5,973 bases of DNA. Origin: Cryomorphaceae bacterium (GTDB lineage: Bacteria > Bacteroidota > Bacteroidia > Flavobacteriales > Schleiferiaceae). The position numbers were made by a program, and so were the translations under genes. Positions 1-5,785 of the stretch are shown piece by piece (the first letter of the stretch is position 1; each line of letters opens with the position of its first letter). Location: NCBI GenBank assembly GCA_003451355.1, contig DMDX01000159.1:1-5973 (forward strand), written 5' to 3'. Below the pieces are notes generated by a model, which ran no database searches, was not told the origin of the DNA, and saw only the letters and a list, made by a program, of their open reading frames with translations.

Positions 1-312
1 TATTCGACCAACACCGCGGCGGCCCAGCGCGAAATGGAAGCGAGTATCGGCCGCAGCTTCTTGGACGACCGCTTGAGCATTCAAACGGAATGGGGAATTC
101 CGATCGGGCAGAGCCAACCAAGTATCGGCTTGGGCGATGTGGAAGTCCGCTACCAGCTTTCAGACGACGGTCGGTGGTCGGCCAAGGCCTACCAGCGCCG
201 GAACGACCAGAACATGCAGTCGGGCGTCGTGGGGTCACAGCGCCAAGGAATCGGACTCCGCTGGGAACAGAGCGGTGAGTCCTGGAGCGACCTATTGCGC
301 CGAAATAACTAG
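1..312 (+). CDS. tamB: C-terminal end of a TamB-like translocation/assembly protein (5' end outside window)
   Basis: This is the last 103 codons of a longer gene that enters from the left edge in frame 1 and stops at TAG 310-312. The fragment resembles the C-terminal (DUF490) end of Bacteroidota TamB-like proteins: a run of alternating beta-strand residues, the segment GDVEVRYQLSDDGRW (about residues 46-59 of the fragment) followed by KAYQRRND, then GIGLRWEQSGESWSDLL near the end. In known family members TamB is anchored in the inner membrane, spans the periplasm as a long beta-helix groove and helps deliver material to the outer membrane, working with a BamA/TamA-like partner. The gene converges on ribB and shares its stop site with it. 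The N-terminal anchor and beta-helix cannot be seen, so the call rests on the tail alone. The internal ATG at position 34 is not a start, because the frame is open to the window edge. Confidence 0.68.
   Translation, partial: YSTNTAAAQREMEASIGRSFLDDRLSIQTEWGIPIGQSQPSIGLGDVEVRYQLSDDGRWSAKAYQRRNDQNMQSGVVGSQRQGIGLRWEQSGESWSDLLRRNN
309..312. other. Shared convergent stop: CTAG palindrome ends tamB and ribB
   Basis: The four bases CTAG give TAG at 310-312 for the + strand gene and TAG at 311-309 for the - strand ribB. The two genes overlap tail to tail by 4 bases, so no intergenic terminator can exist here. Transcription from either side must end inside, or antisense to, the opposing gene. Confidence 0.95.
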
Positions 313-1427
313 TACAACGATTCGTTGCGCACAATGTGCAGCCCGTAGCCCTCAATGCCCACGCGGCGCATAGGGTTTTGGGTGAGGAGTGCGACATTCT
401 GAAGGCCGAGACCATGCAAAATTTGGGCGCCTACACCGTAGTCGAGTGGGTCGTTGCCCATTGCACGAGCGGGGGCGGGAGGGGTTTGGGGATCCCATTC
501 GGTCCAGTCCGGAGCAGGTCCGCGCTGGTTGAGGCAAACGATGCACCCCTGTCCAGCCGCGGCAATGCGCTTCATTGCGGCTGCGAAGTGGTCGCCATCC
601 GCACTGAACGGCATGCCGAATGATGCCCACGGCGTGGTTCCGAACGAGCCACTTTGCATGCGCACCAAGACTTCGTCGCCCTCGTGCCACGATCCGAAGC
701 TAAAGCTGGCGTGGCGCTGATCTGAAGTGGTTTGCGCGTAGATGCGCACCTGCCAGGGTCCGTAGGGACTGTCAAGGCGGTAGGTTTTGATCTCGTGCAC
801 GAGGCGATCCCGTTCCATTCGGTAGCGAATGAGCTGCTCAATGCTGATAATCTTCAAGTCGTGCTTTTCAGCCATCACTGCGAGTTCAGGAAGGCGTGCC
901 ATGCTTCCGTCTTCGTTCATGATTTCGACGATTACGCCTGCGGGGCGGCTGCCAGCTAGTCGGGCTAGGTCAATGGCGGCCTCGGTGTGGCCTGCGCGGC
1001 GGAGTACGCCCCCTGGGCGGGCCCGAAGAGGAAAGATGTGGCCCGGGCGGCGAAAGTCGCTCGCTTGAACGCCAGGGCGTGTGAGCGCATTGATTGTTTT
1101 TGCCCGGTCGTGGGCAGAGATTCCGGTCGTAACCCCTTCGCCTTCGAGGTCGACGCTGACGGTGAAGGCGGTTCCGTGGGGGTCCGTATTGCGGTTGACC
1201 ATAGCGTGCAGGTCGAGCTCGTCGCAGCGCTGGTCAATCAGCGGAACGCAGATGAGGCCTCGCGCATGCGTGGCCATAAAGTTTACCGTTTCAGGGGTGA
1301 TTCCCTCGGCGAGCGCGACCAGGTCACCTTCGTTCTCGCGGTCTTCGTCGTCGACCACAATGACCATTTTGCCGGCGCGCAGGTCGTCCAGCGCGTCTTC
1401 GATGCTTGAAAGCGAAAAATTATCCAT
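309..1427 (-). CDS. ribB: 3,4-dihydroxy-2-butanone-4-phosphate synthase with a degenerate GTP cyclohydrolase II-like C-terminal domain
   Basis: The protein has 372 residues. The N-terminal domain (about 1-205) converts ribulose 5-phosphate to 3,4-dihydroxy-2-butanone 4-phosphate plus formate, the four-carbon precursor of riboflavin, in the cytoplasm. Its signatures are intact: acidic metal/substrate loop DDEDRENEGD (26-35), THARGL (53-58), TGISAHDRAKTI (101-112), RPGHIFPL (127-134), the GHTEAAIDLARLAG segment (146-159) and EIMNEDGSMAR (168-178). The C-terminal part (about 215-372) aligns with GTP cyclohydrolase II, as in bifunctional RibBA, but lacks its three zinc cysteines and its catalytic arginine, so that activity is probably absent. 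RibB-type function is therefore assigned and RibA function is not. The ATG at 1427 lies inside the end of the upstream glycosyltransferase gene (8-base overlap), with no Shine-Dalgarno sequence in ACCCCACGAACAC just before it. No FMN riboswitch precedes it, since the upstream DNA is coding. Confidence 0.93.
   Translation of the reverse strand: MDNFSLSSIEDALDDLRAGKMVIVVDDEDRENEGDLVALAEGITPETVNFMATHARGLICVPLIDQRCDELDLHAMVNRNTDPHGTAFTVSVDLEGEGVTTGISAHDRAKTINALTRPGVQASDFRRPGHIFPLRARPGGVLRRAGHTEAAIDLARLAGSRPAGVIVEIMNEDGSMARLPELAVMAEKHDLKIISIEQLIRYRMERDRLVHEIKTYRLDSPYGPWQVRIYAQTTSDQRHASFSFGSWHEGDEVLVRMQSGSFGTTPWASFGMPFSADGDHFAAAMKRIAAAGQGCIVCLNQRGPAPDWTEWDPQTPPAPARAMGNDPLDYGVGAQILHGLGLQNVALLTQNPMRRVGIEGYGLHIVRNESLY
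312..785 (-). other. Degenerate GTP cyclohydrolase II-like domain of RibB
   Basis: This covers about residues 215-372 of RibB. Aligned by eye without gaps to E. coli RibA, the zinc ligands Cys54, Cys65 and Cys67 become Ser261, Met272 and Phe274 (coding bases 606-656), and the catalytic Arg128 of the DERDF motif becomes Leu328 in DPLDY (bases 444-446). The QEGR(N/G)IGL loop is replaced by a Pro-rich stretch after NQRGP (300-304). The fold signature survives at the end: GVGAQILHGLGLQ, LLTQNP and RRVGIEGYGLHIV. This resembles the RibBX-type variants described in Proteobacteria and the RibB proteins I recall from flavobacteria. Confidence 0.8.
1420..1427 (-). other. 8-base overlap: GT2 gene stop inside ribB start (ATGGATAA)
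   Basis: The glycosyltransferase gene ends with TAA at 1422-1420, downstream of the ribB ATG at 1427-1425 and in another frame. Ribosomes finishing the glycosyltransferase can restart on ribB, so the two products are probably translationally coupled. Confidence 0.9.
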
Positions 1428-2598
1428 GTGTTCGTGGGGTGGGTTCCCAAATGCCCGAGGTTCCGCCGCGAAGGTAGCGCACGAAGCCCAGCGCCAGCGC
1501 CAGGTTCATCAGCAAAAGGTGGTGCAGGGTGCGCAGTCCGGGGACGTGGTTGAGCGCTGCCGCCAGACCTGCGCGCAGCAATAGGGTGTAGACGGCCAAG
1601 GCGGTGAACAGCAGCCAAATGCGTTGGCCCAGCTCGGACCATTCGGGGCCGGGGCCCAGTCCAAGAATAATTCCGCCGAGTACCAGCAGGGGAGTGAGCC
1701 AGCGCAAGAGTTTGTGGCCAATGAACACCGCGAGGACCGAAGGGCGCAGCGTCCACATCGACCCGGCGAAACGCCCGATGTTTTGCCAGTTCCCATGGGC
1801 GATCCGAACCTTGCGGCGAAATTCCTGATCGCTGTCGTGGCTGACGTCTTCGCTTCCGCGGGCTGTCAAGGACCAGGCGACGTGCTCGCCGCGAAGCATG
1901 GCCGAGAAGCTCAAAAAGAAGTCTTCCATGAAGGTTCCTGGTGGAATCGGCCGAAACGCGTCACGGCGAATCGCGTACAGGCCGCCCTCGACACCCATGG
2001 CGCATCCCGTGCGCTCGTACTCCACGCGCTTGGCGAAGTTTTCCCAGTTCATGTACCAGCGCTCTTCTTCGGCGATGCTGGCCGCCGCGTTGCGGTCCAT
2101 TCCGCGGTAGTACAGCGAACCGCCGACCACGCTCGCCTTGGGGTTGCGCTGGGCTTCGCGCATTAATTCACGGGTGCAGTCGGGGGCAAAGAGAATGTTG
2201 GCGTCGGTCCCCACGATCCAGTCGCTCTGGGTTTCGGCCACAAGCCGGTTGATGATTTTGGCCTTGCCCGACCGCGATTCCATGCGGATCCAGTGTACGC
2301 GGGCGTCCCGGGCGGCGTATTCGGTGAGGATTGCGTCCGTTTGGTCCGAGCTGAGGTCGGATCCGACCCACACTTCAAGCTCGCCGGGGTAGTCCTGGCT
2401 GAGCAAACTATCTAGCTTGGCTGCGAGCACGGCCTCTTCGTTGTAGGCTGCAAACACCACGACTACTGATGGCCAGTTCTCGTTAGATGGCGGAACTTCT
2501 AAGGCGCGTCGATCCCTTCCCACCGCACGAACGACGAGCGGAAAGAGGGTGTAGGGCACCAAGGCCAGGCTCCAAAGCCACCACGCAATCGCTTCCAT
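1420..2598 (-). CDS. Membrane-bound family 2 glycosyltransferase
   Basis: The protein has 392 residues, starting at the ATG at 2598. It has one N-terminal membrane helix (about 4-25), a cytoplasmic GT-A catalytic domain (about 42-275) and about three C-terminal membrane helices (287-315, 325-350, 357-376). Visible GT2 motifs are AAYNEE (50-55), GSDLSSDQT (79-87, nucleotide-sugar binding), the GKAKIIN loop (111-117), DxN within GTDANIL (130-136), GVEGGLYAIRR (202-212), the probable catalytic base in FMEDFFLS (223-230) and RRKVRIAHGNWQ (261-272), which sits where processive enzymes carry QxxRW. A final W..TPR (384-389) is also common in this group. It transfers a sugar from a nucleotide donor onto a lipid or growing glycan at the inner membrane; the sugar and acceptor are unknown. 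The start overlaps the stop of the GT4 gene by one base and the end overlaps ribB. It could be a polymerase-like (PgaC/BcsA-related) or a single-transfer enzyme. Confidence 0.85.
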   Translation of the reverse strand: MEAIAWWLWSLALVPYTLFPLVVRAVGRDRRALEVPPSNENWPSVVVVFAAYNEEAVLAAKLDSLLSQDYPGELEVWVGSDLSSDQTDAILTEYAARDARVHWIRMESRSGKAKIINRLVAETQSDWIVGTDANILFAPDCTRELMREAQRNPKASVVGGSLYYRGMDRNAAASIAEEERWYMNWENFAKRVEYERTGCAMGVEGGLYAIRRDAFRPIPPGTFMEDFFLSFSAMLRGEHVAWSLTARGSEDVSHDSDQEFRRKVRIAHGNWQNIGRFAGSMWTLRPSVLAVFIGHKLLRWLTPLLVLGGIILGLGPGPEWSELGQRIWLLFTALAVYTLLLRAGLAAALNHVPGLRTLHHLLLMNLALALGFVRYLRGGTSGIWEPTPRTHG

Positions 2599-2600
2599 TA
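2598..2600 (-). other. TAATG junction of GT4 and GT2 genes
   Basis: The stop TAA (2600-2598) shares its last A with the ATG (2598-2596) of the GT2 gene. No Shine-Dalgarno sequence precedes this ATG (upstream bases GACCTTTGTAGCCTA), so termination-reinitiation coupling is the likely way the second gene is translated. It also fixes the GT2 start. Confidence 0.88.
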
Positions 2601-3728
2601 GGCTACAAAGGTCGCAAGTTCGCGGGCAATGCCTTCTGCCGCACTTTGATCTGAAAAGTGCATTCGGGCGTGGTGGGCGGCCGCGGCCCCCAGCTTTGTG
2701 CGCAGTTCGGCGTTGTGGTGCAGCTCGTCCATCGCCGCCGCAAACTCCGCTGGAGAATCGGCCATGAGCAAATGCGTGCCGTGAATTGCATTCAACCCTT
2801 CGGCCCCTAGCGAAGTGGTCACGATCGCTTTGCCCCGCGCCATTGCCTCGAGGAGCTTGATGCGCATGCCGCTTCCGCTGCGAATGGGGGCAATAAACAC
2901 TCCGTAGTGGGCAAAATCGGGCTGATCCGCGCGGTAGCGCACACCCTTGGGCGCGGAACCAAACGGCCACTGCCGGCTGTACACATCGACTTCGGCGTGC
3001 TGAACATGGGGAGCCACATGGTCGAGGAACCACTTCATTCCGCGCACGTTGGGCGTCCAGTCCAGCGCCCCCAAATGGTAGGCCTTGGGCTCTGAGCCCC
3101 CCGACTCGGGCCACGAACCGTGCTGGGGGTCGTAGGTGCACGCCACAGTGTGGACGGGTCCAAAATCCTGAAACCACCTCGCATCCTCGGGGCTGATCGC
3201 CCAGATTCGGTCGACGCGTCGGGCCACTTGGGATTCCCAGATTTTTAGACGCTTCGCTTGAAGTGCCACATACCCTCGTCGGTACCAGGGTTCGTCGCTC
3301 AGTCCTCGCATCCAGATCGCATGCTCGATGTTGTGGGTGCGCAGAATGGTCGGAACCGAACCCACTTCATCGAGGTAGACCGCCATAAAAATGCTGTCCA
3401 ACACGACGACGTCAGCGCGCCGTGCGCGCTCAGCGATGACCGCCGAAACTTCGGGGGTCCAAAACCTGCTGGCATAATAACTCTCGCGCGAAAAGAGGTT
3501 GGCGAGTGCCGAGCGTATGCTGGGCTTGGTTGATGCCGCAACGGCCTCTAGCGTCACACCCTGAATGGGGCTCGCGGGATGCTCGACCCAGTGCTTTTCG
3601 GTATTCAATGCCACCACATGCACCGAGTGCCCCAACGAAGCTTCAAGGCGAATGAGGGATTCCATGGCCAAGCTGCTTCCGTCGCGACCCGGGAACGGGA
3701 CTTTGTTGCACAGGTGAAGAATCCTCAT
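2598..3728 (-). CDS. GT4-type (GT-B fold) glycosyltransferase
   Basis: The protein has 376 residues, starting at MRILHLCNKVPFPGRDGSS, which is the typical first strand and glycine-rich loop of a GT-B N-terminal domain. The rest of that domain follows: DVVVLDSIFMAVYLDEV (106-122), THNIEH (131-136) and a linker with AISPEDARWF (177-186). The C-terminal donor-binding half has HLGALDWTPNVRGMKWFLD (218-236), FIAPIRSGSGMRIKLLEAM (278-296), with Glu294 as the expected nucleotide-sugar ligand, and TTSLGAEGL (304-312). The arrangement matches the group with GTRIKxLEAxA-type motifs, including sugar transferases linked to exopolysaccharide clusters. No signal peptide or membrane helix is visible, so it should act at the cytoplasmic face. 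Donor and acceptor are unknown. An upstream in-frame ATG at 3827 would add 33 residues lying inside the permease gene and unlike the family, so 3728 is preferred; there the start and the permease stop form ATGA. Confidence 0.87.
   Translation of the reverse strand: MRILHLCNKVPFPGRDGSSLAMESLIRLEASLGHSVHVVALNTEKHWVEHPASPIQGVTLEAVAASTKPSIRSALANLFSRESYYASRFWTPEVSAVIAERARRADVVVLDSIFMAVYLDEVGSVPTILRTHNIEHAIWMRGLSDEPWYRRGYVALQAKRLKIWESQVARRVDRIWAISPEDARWFQDFGPVHTVACTYDPQHGSWPESGGSEPKAYHLGALDWTPNVRGMKWFLDHVAPHVQHAEVDVYSRQWPFGSAPKGVRYRADQPDFAHYGVFIAPIRSGSGMRIKLLEAMARGKAIVTTSLGAEGLNAIHGTHLLMADSPAEFAAAMDELHHNAELRTKLGAAAAHHARMHFSDQSAAEGIARELATFVA
3725..3728 (-). other. ATGA junction of lptG and GT4 genes
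   Basis: The permease stop TGA (3727-3725) is nested with the ATG (3728-3726) of the glycosyltransferase, a classic coupling arrangement. Confidence 0.92.
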
Positions 3729-5122
3729 CCCTTGGCCTTTCGCAGTCGAAGGGTGAATTGACCGTCCCGGGCTGCCCACACCGTGAGTGCAAGCGCAAAA
3801 GGCCCGAGCACGAGGTTGGGCCCCCACATGGCCCAGAAGGGGCTCAGTACCCAGGTTCGGCCGAGCTTTTCAGCGACCATTGTAAGCACGTAGTGCAGCA
3901 AAAAGAGCAGGACGCTGGCCACAAACGCCCAACCGAATCCGCCGCGCTGAATGATGCTTCCGAGCGGAGCCCCAATGAAGAACAGCAGCACGCAGGCCAT
4001 GGCTACGCTGAATTTCTTGTGCCACTCGAGGTAGTGGCGGGCGAGGTGCTGGTTGCGCCACTCGAGCTCTGACCCAATTTGGCGCATGTAGTCCCGGTTC
4101 GTCTGAGCCAAATTCAACGCGTTTTGGGTGGCACGGTAGCGGTGAATGGGCTGGATTCGGTTCCATGCGGAATAGTCTCCGTCCCATCCCTCACCGCGCG
4201 CGGAGGCGGCGTCAATGCTGTCCGTGTTCCACCCGCCGAGCTTGCGCTGCATGCTGAGGCTCACTTCGCTCATGCGCTTCGAAATCTGACTGTTCAGCTC
4301 GGTGATGGAGGTGTCCAGTTGATTAATGGTGAGCATGTTGTATTCATTGCTTCGCTGAATACTTCCGAGGTCACCAAGGATGAACGAAGACATGTCCAAG
4401 CGCACGGTCATGCTGTCGAATGTGGTCGAGACGGCTCCGTGGCGCTGGCGCTCTTGGCGCACGGATTCTTTGACGTCTGCATAGCTGCGGCCGTTGCGCA
4501 GCACGAGGGTCATCGTGGGGCTTCCCTCGGGGTAGCGGATTTCGCCGACGGGGGCGGTGAGAACCCCCGTGTTGCCACGTCCTCGCTCGCGGTGGTCGTA
4601 GAGAATGATGTCGTAGATCTTGTTCTCGTCCTTGCTGCCGACTTTGACGCTGTACCCGTCGAGTCCGCTCACGAATACCCCAGGCTTGAGCTTAAACGTG
4701 GGTTTTTGACGGGCAATGTTCAGAAGCAGGTTTTCGCCCTTGTAGTTCGCGACCGGAATGAAGTTGTTGCTCACAAAAAACATGAGCACACCAATCACTC
4801 CCAAAACCAATGTGACCGGCCGCAGCATGCGTACAAACGAGAAGCCAGCCGCTTTGGCGGCGGCGTATTCTTTGGATTCCGCCCACTGCCCGTAGACCAT
4901 GATTCCGGCAAAAAGTACCGCGATGGGCGCCGCCATAGGGAGGATGGACACGGACCAGTACCCCATGAGCTCGAGGATGCGCCAAATCGAAATTCCGCGC
5001 CCCGCAAGGTCGTCCATGTACTTCCATACCATCTGCATCAGCAGAATGAATACGCTCAGCGCCAACGTTTTGGCGAAAATCTGAACGAAGTTGGCGATGA
5101 AGTAGCGGTCGAGCTTGCCCAA
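3725..5122 (-). CDS. lptG: LptF/LptG-family lipopolysaccharide export permease
   Basis: The protein has 465 residues. In the family, LptF and LptG form the membrane part of the LptB2FG ABC transporter that pulls LPS from the inner membrane onto the LptC/LptA bridge. The opening GKLDRYFIANF matches the LDRY start of LptG-type proteins. Predicted membrane helices are at about 10-32, 55-78, 101-122, 370-392, 397-417 and 427-452, the six-helix plan of the family. The coupling-helix region between helices 2 and 3 reads AESKEYAAAKAAGFS (81-95), and FFIGAPLGSIIQRGGFG (381-397) is a strongly typical segment. The periplasmic beta-jellyroll lies at about 145-245. A hydrophilic helical stretch (about 255-365) makes it some 100 residues longer than the E. 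coli proteins. The start must be TTG at 5122: the lolA stop is in the same frame just upstream, and the first ATG is at codon 29, beyond most of helix 1. LptF versus LptG cannot be fixed from this gene alone. Confidence 0.9.
   Translation of the reverse strand: MGKLDRYFIANFVQIFAKTLALSVFILLMQMVWKYMDDLAGRGISIWRILELMGYWSVSILPMAAPIAVLFAGIMVYGQWAESKEYAAAKAAGFSFVRMLRPVTLVLGVIGVLMFFVSNNFIPVANYKGENLLLNIARQKPTFKLKPGVFVSGLDGYSVKVGSKDENKIYDIILYDHRERGRGNTGVLTAPVGEIRYPEGSPTMTLVLRNGRSYADVKESVRQERQRHGAVSTTFDSMTVRLDMSSFILGDLGSIQRSNEYNMLTINQLDTSITELNSQISKRMSEVSLSMQRKLGGWNTDSIDAASARGEGWDGDYSAWNRIQPIHRYRATQNALNLAQTNRDYMRQIGSELEWRNQHLARHYLEWHKKFSVAMACVLLFFIGAPLGSIIQRGGFGWAFVASVLLFLLHYVLTMVAEKLGRTWVLSPFWAMWGPNLVLGPFALALTVWAARDGQFTLRLRKAKG
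3736..3740 (-). promoter_or_regulatory. Possible Shine-Dalgarno-like AAAGG before the GT4 gene
   Basis: On the - strand AAAGG lies 7 bases before the ATG at 3728, inside the permease codons for Arg-Lys-Ala. It is the only start in the window with a plausible match. It may be chance, since Bacteroidota rely little on Shine-Dalgarno pairing. Confidence 0.3.
5120..5122 (-). other. TTG start codon of the LptF/LptG permease
   Basis: The sequence after the lolA stop is TAA CTA GCC TTG GGC AAG, all in one frame. TTG is the only usable start upstream of the conserved KLDRY residues, and no Shine-Dalgarno sequence lies before it. Expression of the permease may therefore depend on ribosomes arriving from lolA, 6 bases away. 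Confidence 0.82.
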
Positions 5123-5128
5123 GGCTAG

Positions 5129-5785
5129 TTACTTGGTTTTCGGCGCGATGTACTCGTAGGTAGCGGGGTAGTTGCTCCGTACGAACTCGACATCTTTGGC
5201 TTTGAGGCCCTGGTTAGTTTCGTAGGCCAGTAAGGTGATGGTTGACGTCGTCCCGTTTTTCCCTTCTTCGGCGTAGCTGTAGAGCTTGAGCGTCTTAGCG
5301 TCGATGCCCAGGGTGACCTTGGCAACGTCAGGGTCATTTTTTGGAACCATGCTCACATACTTAATGCTGCGACCGTTGATGGTTTTGGTTCCGGCCCATG
5401 CAAATGAGGAGCTCTTTTCGTACTGGCTAAGCAGCACGGAAGGTGTGTATTGTTGGGCGTCTCCGTCGAGTTTGCGCACAATGATTTCTTCGTCCTCAGG
5501 GCTTACCGTGGTGACCAAACCGGACTTGAAAAAAAAGGTCTGGCCTTGAAGAACAAGCTTGGCGGATTCTCCGACCACCCATACCTCGCCGCTGGTTTTG
5601 CGTTCGACGCGCTGGCCGTTGCGGCCGGGGGCGTTGAGCACCGAGGTGAAGCTGAGCTTTTGGTCGGTGTAGGCGAGTGTTTGCTTTTTAACGCGCTGCA
5701 AAAAGGCGAGGGGCGTTTCTGTTTGGGCCACCGACGTAAAGCTGAGCAGGGCAAGGCCCAAAACGGTAAGTTGGCGAAGCATCAT
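5129..5785 (-). CDS. lolA: LolA-like outer-membrane lipoprotein carrier protein
   Basis: The protein has 218 residues, close to the usual LolA size. It begins with a signal peptide: MMLRQ, a hydrophobic core VLGLALLSF (8-16), and a probable signal peptidase I site after SVA (18-20), with no lipobox cysteine. The mature part is beta-rich like the LolA half-barrel, with KLSFTSVL (43-50), GEVWVVGESAKLVL (66-79), IIVRKLDGDAQQYTPSVLL (101-119) and a C-terminal SYAEEGKNGTTSTITLLAYE (170-189), which resembles flavobacterial LolA. It should carry lipoproteins from the Lol ABC transporter across the periplasm; many Bacteroidota have no recognisable LolB receptor. The gene overlaps the end of ftsK by 4 bases (ATGA), and a second ATG directly follows the first, so initiation at either gives nearly the same protein. 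LolA next to an LPS permease fits an envelope-biogenesis operon. Confidence 0.85.
   Translation of the reverse strand: MMLRQLTVLGLALLSFTSVAQTETPLAFLQRVKKQTLAYTDQKLSFTSVLNAPGRNGQRVERKTSGEVWVVGESAKLVLQGQTFFFKSGLVTTVSPEDEEIIVRKLDGDAQQYTPSVLLSQYEKSSSFAWAGTKTINGRSIKYVSMVPKNDPDVAKVTLGIDAKTLKLYSYAEEGKNGTTSTITLLAYETNQGLKAKDVEFVRSNYPATYEYIAPKTK
5782..5785 (-). other. ATGA junction of ftsK and lolA
   Basis: The ftsK stop TGA (5784-5782) is nested in the first lolA ATG (5785-5783). The second lolA ATG (5782-5780) would form TGATG instead. Both arrangements support coupled translation. The bases before the start (ACTCAACAATCT) hold no Shine-Dalgarno sequence. Confidence 0.9.

Noticed and set aside
300..330. 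Intrinsic terminator between the convergent genes
   Set aside because: The genes overlap at CTAG, and I see no GC-rich hairpin with a T-run on either strand at the junction.
987..1409. + strand open frame of 140 codons opposite ribB
   Set aside because: It lies antisense to the highly conserved synthase domain, with no motif and no start context. It is treated as a shadow.
1428..1700. FMN riboswitch or own promoter ahead of ribB
   Set aside because: The upstream DNA codes for the C-terminal membrane helices of GT2. I could not find an RFN-element pattern or a Bacteroidota TAnnTTTG promoter box on the - strand.
1624..2166. + strand open frame of 180 codons opposite the GT2 gene
   Set aside because: It is antisense to the catalytic GT2 domain, and its composition and lack of motifs point to a chance frame.
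2599..3177. Possible 193-residue N-terminal extension of the GT2 protein
   Set aside because: The frame is open upstream of 2598 but lies wholly within the GT4 gene and encodes a low-complexity Arg/Pro/Gly/Ala-rich sequence. The membrane helix and GT2 domain start naturally at the ATG at 2598.
3729..3827. Possible 33-residue N-terminal extension of the GT4 protein
   Set aside because: It overlaps the permease coding sequence, contains no family features, and would sit before the canonical MRILHLC first strand. The ATGA junction supports 3728.
4079..5128. Long + strand open frame (349 codons) antisense to lptG
   Set aside because: It mirrors the permease gene almost exactly. Its translation is rich in His, Val and Ala with no recognisable motif, as expected of an antisense frame in GC-rich coding DNA.
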